Part shown: one piece after another, positions 24,998 through 32,711 of the stretch | How the letters are laid out: each line of letters begins with the position of its first letter | How positions within the stretch are numbered: the first letter of the stretch is position 1 | NCBI GenBank assembly: GCA_019749875.1 | Contig: JAIEPK010000388.1 | Span: forward strand, 1 to 38,242 | Source: Candidatus Binatia bacterium | GTDB taxonomy: Bacteria; Desulfobacterota; Binatia; UBA12015 | Direction of reading: 5' to 3' | DNA length: 38,242 nt | Translations under genes and position numbers: made by a program | The notes under the pieces: generated by a model | What the model was told of the DNA's origin: nothing | Database searches by the model: none | What the model saw: the letters and a program-made list of their open reading frames with translations, nothing else

Positions 24998-26653
24998 TCA
25001 TCGACCGACGTCGTGCACGACCCGGCCCGCGACGACGGTGCGCAGCACCCGGATCGCGGCGATCTCGTGCGGTGCGACCGCGAGCGGATTCGCCTCGAGC
25101 ACCACCAGGTCGGCGCGCTTGCCTGCCGTCAGCGTGCCCTTCTCGTGCTCCTCGAACTGCACGCGTGCGGCATCGCGCGTGAACAGCGCCAGCGCCTCGT
25201 GCGCCGTCAGCGCCTGGCTCGGCACGAAGCCCTCGCGCGTCACGCAGCAGGCGATCGCGTGCAGCACGTCGGTCGACTCGACCGGCGCGTCCGACGCCCC
25301 GCCGACCAGCACGCCCGCGTCGGCGAACGCGCGCAGCGGGTAGACGTGCCGCGCGCGCTCGGCGCCGAGCCGCCGCTCGAGCCAGGTCTTCTCCGAGTGG
25401 ATGAACAGCGGCTGCGTCGAGACGGCCAACCCGAGGCGCGCGATGCGCTCGATCAGCGCCGGATCGGCGATCGACGCGTGCTCGATGCGGTGGCGATGGT
25501 CGTCGCGCGGCGCCTCGGCGAGCAGCCGCTCGTAGAGGTCGACGCAGCGCTCGACCGCCGCGTCGCCGATCGCGTGCACGCAGACCTGCAGGCGCGCGTC
25601 GTGCGCGGCGCGCATGCGCGCGTAGATCTCGTCCTCGGGCAGCGTCAAGAACCCGCGTTCCCCCGGACGGTCGCAGAACGGATCGCGCATGCACGCGGTG
25701 CAGCTGCCGAACGTGCCGTCGGCGAAGATCTTGAAGCCGCCGACGCGGCGTCCCGCCGCGGGATCGTGCAGCGCGCTCGCGCGCGCCGCGACCGCCGCCT
25801 CGACGGTGCGTCCGATCAGGATCGCGTAGGTCGCGAACGGCACCTCGTCGAGCAGCATCAGGAAGCCGAGCGACTCGAGCGCGGCGCCCGCACCGCCGGG
25901 GCCTTCGTGGTCGGTCTGCAGGACGACTCCCGCGCTGGTGATGCCGTGCGCGCTCATGCGCGCGAAGGTCGTGCGCGCGGTGTCGCGGAAGCGCTCGAGC
26001 GACGGCGACGGTGCCGCCCCGAGCAGCAGCTGCGCCGCACTCTCGAACGCGGCGCCCGACGGGCGTCCGCTCGCATCGCGCGCGAGGCGCCCGCCCGGCG
26101 GATCGCTCGCCATCCCGTCGAGGCCCGCGGCGGCGAGTGCGACCGAGTTGCCCGCAGCGCTGTGCCCGTCGTGCTCGAGGACCACGACCGGGCGATCGCC
26201 GCACACCGCGTCGAGCTCGTCGCGCGTCGGCAGGCGGCGCTCGGCGAGGCTCTCGTCCTGAAGGCGCAGGCCGACGACGCAGGGATCGTCCGGATGTGCC
26301 GCCGCGGCCGCACGCAGCACGCCCTGCATCTCCGCGATGCTGCCGACGCGGCTCAGGTCCGCGTGCAGGTCGAAGTAGAGCAGGCCGACCGGATGCAGGT
26401 GCGTGTCGATGAAGCCCGGCACGATGCAGCGGCCGGCGAGGTCGACCTCCTCGACGGCGCGCTCGCCGGCGCCGTCAAGCGCAAGCGCGTCGCGGCACGC
26501 GTCTGCCGTGCCCACGGCGACGATCCGTCCGGCGCGCGTCGCGAGCGCCGTCGCGTGCGGGTGTGCGGCGTCCATCGTGACCACGTCGCCGCCGCGGTAG
26601 AGCACGCCGGCGGCGTCGGTCGCGGTTGCGTTCGTGCGGAGATCGTCGCTCAT
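24998..26653 (-). CDS. YtcJ-type metal-dependent amidohydrolase
   Basis: A 551-residue amidohydrolase-3 family enzyme. The first metal motif is His85-x-His87 in 'GFIDTHLHPVG'; the family's 'KIFADGTFGSCTA' follows in mid-protein, then 'VHAIGDAAV', 'RHRIEHAS' and 'GGASDAPVEST', giving the remaining His and Asp ligands. N- and C-terminal strands form the small β-sandwich ('GGDVVTMD…', 'KRADLVVLEANPLA'). YtcJ relatives cleave exocyclic amides, formamides or N-acyl groups; the substrate here is unknown. ATG 26653 overlaps the stop of the enolase-family gene (ATGA). Confidence 0.9.
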   Translation of the reverse strand: MSDDLRTNATATDAAGVLYRGGDVVTMDAAHPHATALATRAGRIVAVGTADACRDALALDGAGERAVEEVDLAGRCIVPGFIDTHLHPVGLLYFDLHADLSRVGSIAEMQGVLRAAAAAHPDDPCVVGLRLQDESLAERRLPTRDELDAVCGDRPVVVLEHDGHSAAGNSVALAAAGLDGMASDPPGGRLARDASGRPSGAAFESAAQLLLGAAPSPSLERFRDTARTTFARMSAHGITSAGVVLQTDHEGPGGAGAALESLGFLMLLDEVPFATYAILIGRTVEAAVAARASALHDPAAGRRVGGFKIFADGTFGSCTACMRDPFCDRPGERGFLTLPEDEIYARMRAAHDARLQVCVHAIGDAAVERCVDLYERLLAEAPRDDHRHRIEHASIADPALIERIARLGLAVSTQPLFIHSEKTWLERRLGAERARHVYPLRAFADAGVLVGGASDAPVESTDVLHAIACCVTREGFVPSQALTAHEALALFTRDAARVQFEEHEKGTLTAGKRADLVVLEANPLAVAPHEIAAIRVLRTVVAGRVVHDVGR

Positions 26654-27825
26654 CGGCGCAGAACCACCGGCGCCGCGACGCGGTAGCGCTCGAGCGCCGC
26701 CTCGTCGAGCGTCACGCCGAAGCCCGGCGCGTCCGGTACGCGCACGCGTCCGCCGGAGTAGTCGATCGGCGTGGTGACGAGGTCGTCCTCGAGCATCACG
26801 TGCCCGAAGAGCTCCATCGCATGGCCGAGCACGGACGCGCGTGCCGCGCCGAGGTGGATCTGCGCCGCCGAGCCGATGCCGAGCGGCTGGTTGTGCAGCA
26901 CGGTGCCCATGCCGCGCCGGGCGCAGTAGTCGATCGCGCGCAGCGCGTGCGTGATGCCGCCCGGGCGCTCGCCGTTCACGCCGAGCACGCCGATCGCACC
27001 CAGCTCGACCAACGCCGTCACGTCGGTGAGCGAGAAGCAGCCCTCGTGCGCCATCAGCGGAACCGTCACCGCGCGCTGGACGCGCGCCATGCCGAGCCAG
27101 TCGTCGGCGCGCACCGGCTGCTCGGCGCAGTCGATGCCGTGCGGCGCGATCGCGTCGATCGCGCGCACCGCCTCGTCGACCGAGTAGGCCTGGTTGTAGT
27201 CGACGCGCAGGCGGACGTCGGCGCCGAGCGCTTCGCGCGCGAGCGCCACGATCTCGCGGTCGCGGGCGAGGCTCTCGCCCAGCTTCAGCCGGAAGCTCGT
27301 GGTGCCGCCGCGCCGGAAGGCGAGCGCGAGGTCGACCATGAACTGCGCACCGGCGAGCGGGATCAGTGCTGCGAGCGGCAGCTCGTCCGCGGCGGCACCG
27401 CCCATCAGGTCGCAGGCGCGCCGGCCCGCGACGCGACCCATGAGGTCCCAGCACGCCATGTCGAGCAGGCCCTTCGCGACCTCGCTGCGTGCGACGTTTC
27501 TGTCCATGCGGTCGCGCAGCGCACCGACCGCGAACGGCGATGCGCCGAGCACATAGCGCCCGAGCGCGCCCTGCACGGCGTCGACGATCTGCGCGGGCGA
27601 CACGCCGGTCTCCGGCAGCCAGACGAAGGCCTCGCCGAGGCCCTCGTTGCCGTCGTCGGCGCGGAGCCGCGCGATCACGAAGTCGCCGCCGGTCCACGGC
27701 TCCTCGGCGGCGATCGCCATGCCGAGCCCGCCGGCGGACTGCGCCATGGTCTCGCGCACGACCGCGTGAAACGGCACGTGCAGCGCGTGCAGCTCGATGC
27801 GCTCGATGGTGGGCGATGCCGACAT
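26650..27825 (-). CDS. Enolase-superfamily enzyme, mandelate racemase-like, with altered dyad
   Basis: A 391-residue protein with an N-terminal capping domain and a C-terminal barrel. Metal ligands by spacing are Asp209 ('RVDYNQAY'), Glu235 ('DCAEQPV') and Glu261 ('LMAHEGC'). The first acid/base site is Arg179-Leu-Lys181 ('FRLKLGE'), where many relatives have Lys-x-Lys. At the position of mandelate racemase Asp270 there is Asn284, while the His297 partner is kept as His311 ('VLHNQPLGIG'). Relatives racemise, epimerise or dehydrate acids by proton abstraction next to a carboxylate. It is the first gene of the four-gene coupled operon and is divergent from the RpiR regulator. Confidence 0.87.
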   Translation of the reverse strand: MSASPTIERIELHALHVPFHAVVRETMAQSAGGLGMAIAAEEPWTGGDFVIARLRADDGNEGLGEAFVWLPETGVSPAQIVDAVQGALGRYVLGASPFAVGALRDRMDRNVARSEVAKGLLDMACWDLMGRVAGRRACDLMGGAAADELPLAALIPLAGAQFMVDLALAFRRGGTTSFRLKLGESLARDREIVALAREALGADVRLRVDYNQAYSVDEAVRAIDAIAPHGIDCAEQPVRADDWLGMARVQRAVTVPLMAHEGCFSLTDVTALVELGAIGVLGVNGERPGGITHALRAIDYCARRGMGTVLHNQPLGIGSAAQIHLGAARASVLGHAMELFGHVMLEDDLVTTPIDYSGGRVRVPDAPGFGVTLDEAALERYRVAAPVVLRR

Positions 27826-27897
27826 GGGTGGAAGACGCGGCGGTGATCGTTTGCCGCGCGCCGGACGCTATCGTACTGTACGTTCCAGTCAAGCGAG
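27826..27897. promoter_or_regulatory. Divergent promoter/operator region of the RpiR divergon
   Basis: The 72-bp gap between two opposite starts is markedly AT-richer (27867-27891). It holds TATCGT and TACGTT as possible -10 elements for the plus strand. An inverted repeat TTCCA (27883-27887) / TGGAA (27903-27907), with a second short pair ACTG (27875-27878) / CAGT (27886-27889), could bind the regulator. Operator assignment is tentative. Confidence 0.4.
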
Positions 27898-28746
27898 ATG
27901 AGTGGAATGAACGTTACGGAACGGATCCGTGCCGCGCCGGCGCGGCTCAGCCCCGGCGAGCGGCGCGTCGCCGACGTGGTGGCGTCGGATCCGGAAGCGG
28001 TCGCCTTCGGGACCGTCGCGTCGGTCGCGGCGCGCGCCGGCACCAGCGGACCGACCGTGTTGCGCCTCGCGACCCGGCTCGGCTTCGCGGGTTTCGTCGC
28101 GCTGCAGGCGGCCGTGCGCGACGGGCTGTCGCAGCGCCTGCGTCCGGCCGTGGAGCGTATTCGGGGCGCTGCCTCCGGACCGGTGCTGGTGCGCGCCCTC
28201 GAGGTCGAGCTCGCGAACGTGCGGCGCACGCTCGACGCGGTCGACGCGCGCGCCTTCGCCGCAGCGGTCGCGCTGCTCGGCGATCCGCGCCGCCAGGTCT
28301 TCGTCCTGCCGAGCGAGCAGTGCCGGCCTTGCGGATCGTCGTTCGCGGTCGAGCTCGGCCTGCTGCGCGACGGGGTACGGCTGGTCGGCGGCTCCGAGTT
28401 CCGTGTCGTGAGCCAGCTCGCACGCGTCAAGCGCGGCGACGCCGTCGTGGTCGTCGATCTGCAGCGGCACGAGCGCTGGCTCGTCGACGCCGCGCGCCGG
28501 GCGTCGGCGTGCGGCGCGCGCCGCATCGTGCTCGCCGACGGACCGCTGTCGACGCTCGTCGAGGACGCGCAGCACGTCTTCAGCGTCGCGGCCGATGCGG
28601 CCGGACCGTTCGACAGCCAGGTCGGCATCCTGGCGCTGCTGAACGCGCTCGTCGCCGGCGTCGCGGACGCGCTGCGTCCGCAGGCCGCGCGGCGCATCGA
28701 GCGCCTCGAGCAGACCTGGGTCGAGAGCGGCGCGCTGCTCGACTGA
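27898..28746 (+). CDS. RpiR/MurR-family transcriptional regulator
   Basis: A 282-residue regulator. Residues about 5-80 form the HTH_6 DNA-binding domain, with the recognition stretch TSGPTVLRLATRLGFAGFVALQ matching 'S-x-x-T-x-x-R-x-x-x-x-LGF-x-GF-x-x-LQ'. Residues about 110-250 form a SIS domain, seen in 'RQVFVLPSEQCRPCGSSFAVELGLL' and 'VKRGDAVVVVDLQRHERWLVDAAR'. SIS domains in this family bind phosphosugars or related effectors. It is divergent from the enolase/amidohydrolase operon and most likely controls it. A second in-frame ATG lies three codons in; the first was kept. Confidence 0.9.
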   Translation: MSGMNVTERIRAAPARLSPGERRVADVVASDPEAVAFGTVASVAARAGTSGPTVLRLATRLGFAGFVALQAAVRDGLSQRLRPAVERIRGAASGPVLVRALEVELANVRRTLDAVDARAFAAAVALLGDPRRQVFVLPSEQCRPCGSSFAVELGLLRDGVRLVGGSEFRVVSQLARVKRGDAVVVVDLQRHERWLVDAARRASACGARRIVLADGPLSTLVEDAQHVFSVAADAAGPFDSQVGILALLNALVAGVADALRPQAARRIERLEQTWVESGALLD

Positions 28747-28805
28747 CGGCGACGGCACGCGCCGCCGCGTTGCGCGGACGCCGTCGCCTCGTGCATGATC
28801 CGCCG

Positions 28806-29447
28806 ATGCGCACCACCATCCGTCCCGCGACCGAGGCCGACGCGGTGTTCATCGCCTGGGTCCAGCAGGAGGCGGCGCGCTCGCACCTGCCGTACGGCTT
28901 CTGGGACCTGGCGTTCATCGGTCCCGACGAGTGGCGTCTCGCGCTGATCGAGAAGATCGTGCGCGCCCGGGCGCGCTCCTTCTGCCACTGGTCGAGCTTC
29001 CTGATCGCGGAGGTGGACGGTGCGCCGGCGGCGGGTCTGAGCGGCTACGAGAACCCGTCGGTGACTGCGGGCGAGCTGCTGTTCGCGGCGATGGAGGAGG
29101 CCTTCGGCGCGGTCGGCTGGACCGAGCTGCAGGCCGGCGCGATGCAGGAGCGCATCGTGCCGTTCCTCACCTGCATTCCCGAGGCGGCGGAGGAAGACTG
29201 GGTCGTCGAGTGGGTCGCGACGCGGCCGGAGCACCGCGGCAAGGGCCTGGTGAAGGCGCTCCTCCAGGCGATCCTCGCGCGCGGCGCCGAGCGCGGCCAC
29301 GCGCAGAGCCAGATCGCGGTGCTGATCGGCAACACCGCCGCGCAGCGCGCCTACGAGAGCGCGGGCTTCCGCGTCGTCGACGAGAAGACCTCGACGCCGT
29401 TCGAGGCGACCTTCGGCACGCCCGGCATCCGCCGCATGCTGCGCTGA
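28806..29447 (+). CDS. GNAT-family N-acetyltransferase
   Basis: A 213-residue acetyltransferase. The acetyl-CoA-binding loop is 'RPEHRGKGLVKALLQAIL', preceded by the β4 strand 'WVVEWVAT', and the C-terminal 'IGNTAAQRAYESAGFRVVDE' is canonical. It is somewhat longer than a minimal GNAT because of an insert around residues 75-115. It lies 59 bp downstream of the RpiR gene on the same strand. The ATG has no Shine-Dalgarno; CATGAT ends 6 nt upstream, so a separate leaderless transcript is possible. Confidence 0.88.
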   Translation: MRTTIRPATEADAVFIAWVQQEAARSHLPYGFWDLAFIGPDEWRLALIEKIVRARARSFCHWSSFLIAEVDGAPAAGLSGYENPSVTAGELLFAAMEEAFGAVGWTELQAGAMQERIVPFLTCIPEAAEEDWVVEWVATRPEHRGKGLVKALLQAILARGAERGHAQSQIAVLIGNTAAQRAYESAGFRVVDEKTSTPFEATFGTPGIRRMLR

Positions 29448-29497
29448 CGGCGCGACCGTCAAACCAAGAGAGTTCGAGAGAGCGAGGTCACGACGCG

Positions 29498-30286
29498 ATG
29501 AAGGAGTATCCGGTCCAGGTCGGCAGCATGCTGCTCACGATGGTCGATCCGCTGCCCGGGCACGAGGTGGCGTACAACCGCTGGTACGAGCGCGACCACT
29601 TCTACGCCGGCTGCATGGTCGGACCGTGGCTCTTCGCCGGCTCGCGCTGGGTCGCGACGCGCGAGCTCAAGGCCCTGCGCTTCCCCGAGGACAGCCCGCT
29701 CGCGAAGCCGAGCGTCAAGGCCGGCTCGTACGTCGCGATCTACTGGATCCACGAGGGCAAGCTCGACGAGCAGCGCGCGTGGGGCAACACGCAGGCGCAC
29801 TGGCTCTACAAGAACGATCGCGGCTTCAACGAGCGCACGCACGTGCACACGCTGATGTACAACCTCGACTGGGCGCACTACCGCGACGACGATCCGGTGC
29901 CGCTGCCGCTCGCACTCGACCACCGCTTCCCCGGCCTCGCGATGATCGCGGTGCTGCGCAACGAGGGCGTCGCGCAGGACACGCTCGACGCGAAGCTGCG
30001 CGGCGAGATCCTGCCGCAGCTCATGAAGGGCTCGCCCGCCGCGATCTGCTCGACGTGGTCGCCGATCCCGCAGGGCGAGGCGCCGATGGCGATCCCGAAG
30101 GTCGAGAACACCGACCGCCTCGACATGCAGCTGTGGTTCCTCGACGAGCCCGCCGCGAGCGACTGGCAGCGCTTCCGCGACTACGCGAAGCAGGTCGAGG
30201 CGACCGGTCTCGCGAAGGTCGTGTTCGCGTCGCCGTGGCTGCCGACCGTGGTCGGCACCGATCGCTATACCGACCAGCTCTGGTGA
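29498..30286 (+). CDS. Two-domain dimeric α/β-barrel-like (EthD-like) protein
   Basis: A 262-residue soluble protein that I cannot assign to a named family. The first half contains 'VAYNRWYERDHFYAGCMVGPWLFAGSRWVA', like the 'YN-x-W-Y-x-x-x-H-x-x-x-x-x-x-x-P-G-x-x-x-x-x-R' signature of EthD/ferredoxin-like dimeric barrel proteins. The second half seems to repeat the fold ('LAMIAVLRNEGVAQDTLDAKLRGEILPQL' and later 'DMQLWFLDEP'), giving an internal pseudo-dimer. Such folds occur in small enzymes acting on aromatic or polyketide-like molecules. It follows the GNAT gene by 50 bp and ends at a convergent terminator. Confidence 0.6.
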   Translation: MKEYPVQVGSMLLTMVDPLPGHEVAYNRWYERDHFYAGCMVGPWLFAGSRWVATRELKALRFPEDSPLAKPSVKAGSYVAIYWIHEGKLDEQRAWGNTQAHWLYKNDRGFNERTHVHTLMYNLDWAHYRDDDPVPLPLALDHRFPGLAMIAVLRNEGVAQDTLDAKLRGEILPQLMKGSPAAICSTWSPIPQGEAPMAIPKVENTDRLDMQLWFLDEPAASDWQRFRDYAKQVEATGLAKVVFASPWLPTVVGTDRYTDQLW

Positions 30287-30287
30287 C

Positions 30288-30308
30288 GCCCGCGCGCGTC
30301 GCGCGGGC
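30288..30308. terminator. Bidirectional hairpin between convergent genes
   Basis: A perfect 9-bp stem, GCCCGCGCG (30288-30296) with CGCGCGGGC (30300-30308), loop CGT, fills almost exactly the 22-bp gap between two stop codons of convergent genes. It would work on both strands. No U-tract. Confidence 0.6.
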
Positions 30309-31697
30309 TCAGCTGGACTGCAGCCGCTCCGCCTCGCGCAGCCCCGAGATCATCGCCGCGGCGACGGTGCCATAGTACGCCGGCACCGTCGCCTCGCCGG
30401 CGAACAGCAGGCGCGGACCGGCGGGCTCACCGAGCGCCACCATGTCGTCCGGGGTCGCCCCGACCGGGATGTACGAGTACGAGCCGCGCGCGAACGGATC
30501 GGCGAGCCAGCGCGTGCGCACCGCCAGCTCCGGATCGGGGATCGCGCCGTGGATCTCGCGCAGGATCGCGAGCACGCGTCCGACCACGTCCTCGTCGCGG
30601 TACTCGACGATGGAGCGTGCGAAGTGCCCGCCGCAGAAGCACAGCAGGTCGGGCTTGTCGGTGAAGCGCGACAGGTCGAAGTGGATCGGGAACTCGCCCT
30701 CGGTGTTCGAGAAGTAGACCGTCGTGTGGTGCTCGGGCTCGAGCCAGAAGGCGCGCGGGAAGCGCAGCACGACCTTTTCGAAGTTGCCCATGTCGAGGCG
30801 CGCGATCGCGTCGCGCTTGCGCTGCGGCAGGGCGGGCGCGAAGCGGATCGTGTCCGCCTTCAGCACACCGAGCGGCACGGTCACGATCGCGTGCGAGCCG
30901 CGGTGGGTCGCGCGGGCGGTCTCGATCGTCACGCCGTCCTCGTCCCAGCGCACGGTGTCCACCACCTCGCCGGTGCGCACGTCGAGACCGTCCGCCAGCC
31001 GCGCGATCAAGCGTGCGTAGCCGCCGTCGGGAAACTGGTTGCCGCCGGCGAACTCCGAGTCCTCGAAGATCGCGTCGAGCGAGGTGAGCTCGGCGGGGCC
31101 ACCGTAGAACAGCTCGACGATGCCCTGGCGGATGCCGAAGTCGGCCCAGCGCCGGCGCGTGGCATCGAGGCCGAGGCGGCCGACGTAGAGGTCGATCGCC
31201 TGCGCGAGGTTCGCGCCCGGCCCGAGCGCCGCGCGCAGCTCGCCGATCGACTCCTCGAAGTCGCTCTGCGGGGTCGCGACGTAGGTCACGAGATCCTCGA
31301 GCGACACGGCGCCGACGCGCGGATCGAAGGCCGCGATCGTGCCGTCGATGACCTCGGCGGGGCGCCAGCCGATGCCGCTGCGGCGGGCGAGCTCCGCGAC
31401 CGGGTTGCCCTCGATGCCGTGCATCCAGGCGCCGCCCACGTCGACCGGTGCGCCGCCGAAGTCGATCGTCCAGGTGCGTCCGCCGATGCGCTCGCGCGCC
31501 TCGAGCACGATCACCTCGCGTCCCGCGGTGCGCAGCGCAGCGGCCGCGGCGAGGCCCGCGAAGCCGGCGCCGACGACCAGGATCGGACCCGCCTCGGGGC
31601 TCGCGGATCGTCCGTCGCTGCACGCCGGAGCGGCGGCGGCGACGGCACCGAGACCGAGGAGACGCAGCAGCTCGCGACGCGACAGGGACGGCGGCAT
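30309..31697 (-). CDS. Flavin-containing amine oxidase, Tat-exported lipoprotein
   Basis: A 462-residue FAD amine oxidase related to monoamine/polyamine oxidases and amino-acid oxidases. The dinucleotide fold is VVGAGFAGLAAAAAL (41-55), followed by 'IVLEARERIGGRTWT' in the variant VIVLEARERIGGRTW, and the closing FAD motif is 'GPRLLFAGEATVPAYYGTVAAAMISGLREAE'. The N-terminus carries a twin-arginine motif SRRELL (6-11), a hydrophobic stretch and lipobox-like APAC (Cys26), so it should be exported folded and perhaps lipidated. It would oxidise an amine outside the cytoplasm, giving aldehyde, ammonia and peroxide. The substrate is not decided by sequence; the cluster favours polyamines. Confidence 0.9.
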   Translation of the reverse strand: MPPSLSRRELLRLLGLGAVAAAAPACSDGRSASPEAGPILVVGAGFAGLAAAAALRTAGREVIVLEARERIGGRTWTIDFGGAPVDVGGAWMHGIEGNPVAELARRSGIGWRPAEVIDGTIAAFDPRVGAVSLEDLVTYVATPQSDFEESIGELRAALGPGANLAQAIDLYVGRLGLDATRRRWADFGIRQGIVELFYGGPAELTSLDAIFEDSEFAGGNQFPDGGYARLIARLADGLDVRTGEVVDTVRWDEDGVTIETARATHRGSHAIVTVPLGVLKADTIRFAPALPQRKRDAIARLDMGNFEKVVLRFPRAFWLEPEHHTTVYFSNTEGEFPIHFDLSRFTDKPDLLCFCGGHFARSIVEYRDEDVVGRVLAILREIHGAIPDPELAVRTRWLADPFARGSYSYIPVGATPDDMVALGEPAGPRLLFAGEATVPAYYGTVAAAMISGLREAERLQSS

Positions 31698-31854
31698 GGC
31701 GAAGCGCCTAGCATCATCGCGGGGCGGCCGGCCAATGCCGGAATTTTGCGCAGCTGCCTCATTGCTGCACCGCGCCGAAGCACCGTGATCGACCGCGGCC
31801 GCGCAGACAGGCGCAGAATCGGATGAATGCGCGTACCTCCTTCGAGGGACATCG

Positions 31855-31870
31855 TGGCACGGGCGTTGCG
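31855..31870 (+). promoter_or_regulatory. Sigma-54 (RpoN) promoter
   Basis: TGGCACGGGCGTTGCG matches the consensus TGGCACG-N4-TTGC with invariant GG at 31856-31857 and GC at 31868-31869, exactly 10 bp between them. Transcription should start near 31881, some 37 nt before the small membrane-protein gene and upstream of amt. No activator gene is seen in the window, and I found no convincing palindromic NtrC site upstream. Confidence 0.65.
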
Positions 31871-31917
31871 TTCCGCCCCGCTCGCCGGCGCGATGCGCGC
31901 GGCACGAAGCCGATCCG

Positions 31918-32481
31918 ATGAGCACGACCCGCCCGAAGACGACCGCACGAGCCGACGCGCCGTTGATCGCGTTGTCGAGAAGGGAATGCCTGCTGACCCT
32001 GTGGGTCGCGGCGGTCACCGGCATCGTGCTGCTGCTCGGAGCACTGGAGGCGCGCGCCGCGATGACCTCGCAGGTGGTCGGCACCGCCGTGCTGCTGCAG
32101 GCGAGCTCGATCTCGGCCAGCACCGCGATCACCCGCATCGGCGTCATCCGCGCACCGCGCGACAACGTCCGCACGGACCGTGACGCGATCCTGCTGCGCG
32201 GGCTGATGTCCTCGCCGCTGGCGCTGCCGCCGCTCCATCCGCGCGCGACGCGGCGCTACGAGACGACGACCGTCGCGTCGCTGACCGAAAGCCGGCGACC
32301 GCAGCTCGTCGTCGAGGTCGAGCATCCGCGCGTGCACGTCAAGCGTCGCGAGACGCCGGTCGCAACGCCGATCGCACGCCGCACCGACGACGACGTCCAG
32401 ACCGCCGCCCCGCGCGACGCGTGGACGAAGGTGTCGTCGCGCCGCGGACCGCCGCTCCTCGCGGGCCGCCGCACCGCCTGA
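31918..32481 (+). CDS. Hypothetical single-pass membrane protein
   Basis: A 187-residue protein I do not recognise. One hydrophobic helix (residues 25-44, LLTLWVAAVTGIVLLLGALE) is preceded by a basic N-terminus that includes SRRE, so it is an anchor or uncleaved signal. The remainder is basic, rich in Arg, Thr and Pro, and probably disordered. Codon use is the GC3-rich pattern of real genes here, and the gene starts about 37 nt after the predicted sigma-54 start site, which supports it. It precedes amt by 230 bp on the same strand. No function is offered. Confidence 0.5.
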   Translation: MSTTRPKTTARADAPLIALSRRECLLTLWVAAVTGIVLLLGALEARAAMTSQVVGTAVLLQASSISASTAITRIGVIRAPRDNVRTDRDAILLRGLMSSPLALPPLHPRATRRYETTTVASLTESRRPQLVVEVEHPRVHVKRRETPVATPIARRTDDDVQTAAPRDAWTKVSSRRGPPLLAGRRTA

Positions 32482-32711
32482 CCCGCGCGCGCCTTCCTCG
32501 CGGAAGCACGCAGCGCTCGGGCCCGGAATCGCGGCAGCCCTCCACGCCAACCGAGGGACGATTCCGGCCGGCGTCGGGCGCGACGCCGAACACCCGAGCC
32601 TCGTCCCGAGCGCCCGCCCGGGAAGCGGGCCCGACACCCAGACGACGCGAGCTCTCGACCCGTAACCATGAGCCGCCTCCGGCGCCGTACCGGAGGCAGG
32701 GGAACCCAGCG
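32482..32711. other. 230-bp leader region before amt, no gene seen
   Basis: No convincing frame or hairpin-type terminator was found. AGGGGA lies 10 nt before the amt start and acts as ribosome-binding site. Because no terminator separates the two genes, transcription from the sigma-54 promoter could continue into amt; a separate amt promoter was not recognised. Confidence 0.35.

Noticed and set aside
31766-31785. Two GCACC motifs upstream of the sigma-54 promoter as an NtrC site
   Set aside because: They are in direct, not inverted, orientation; NtrC sites are palindromic (GCAC-N-GTGC).
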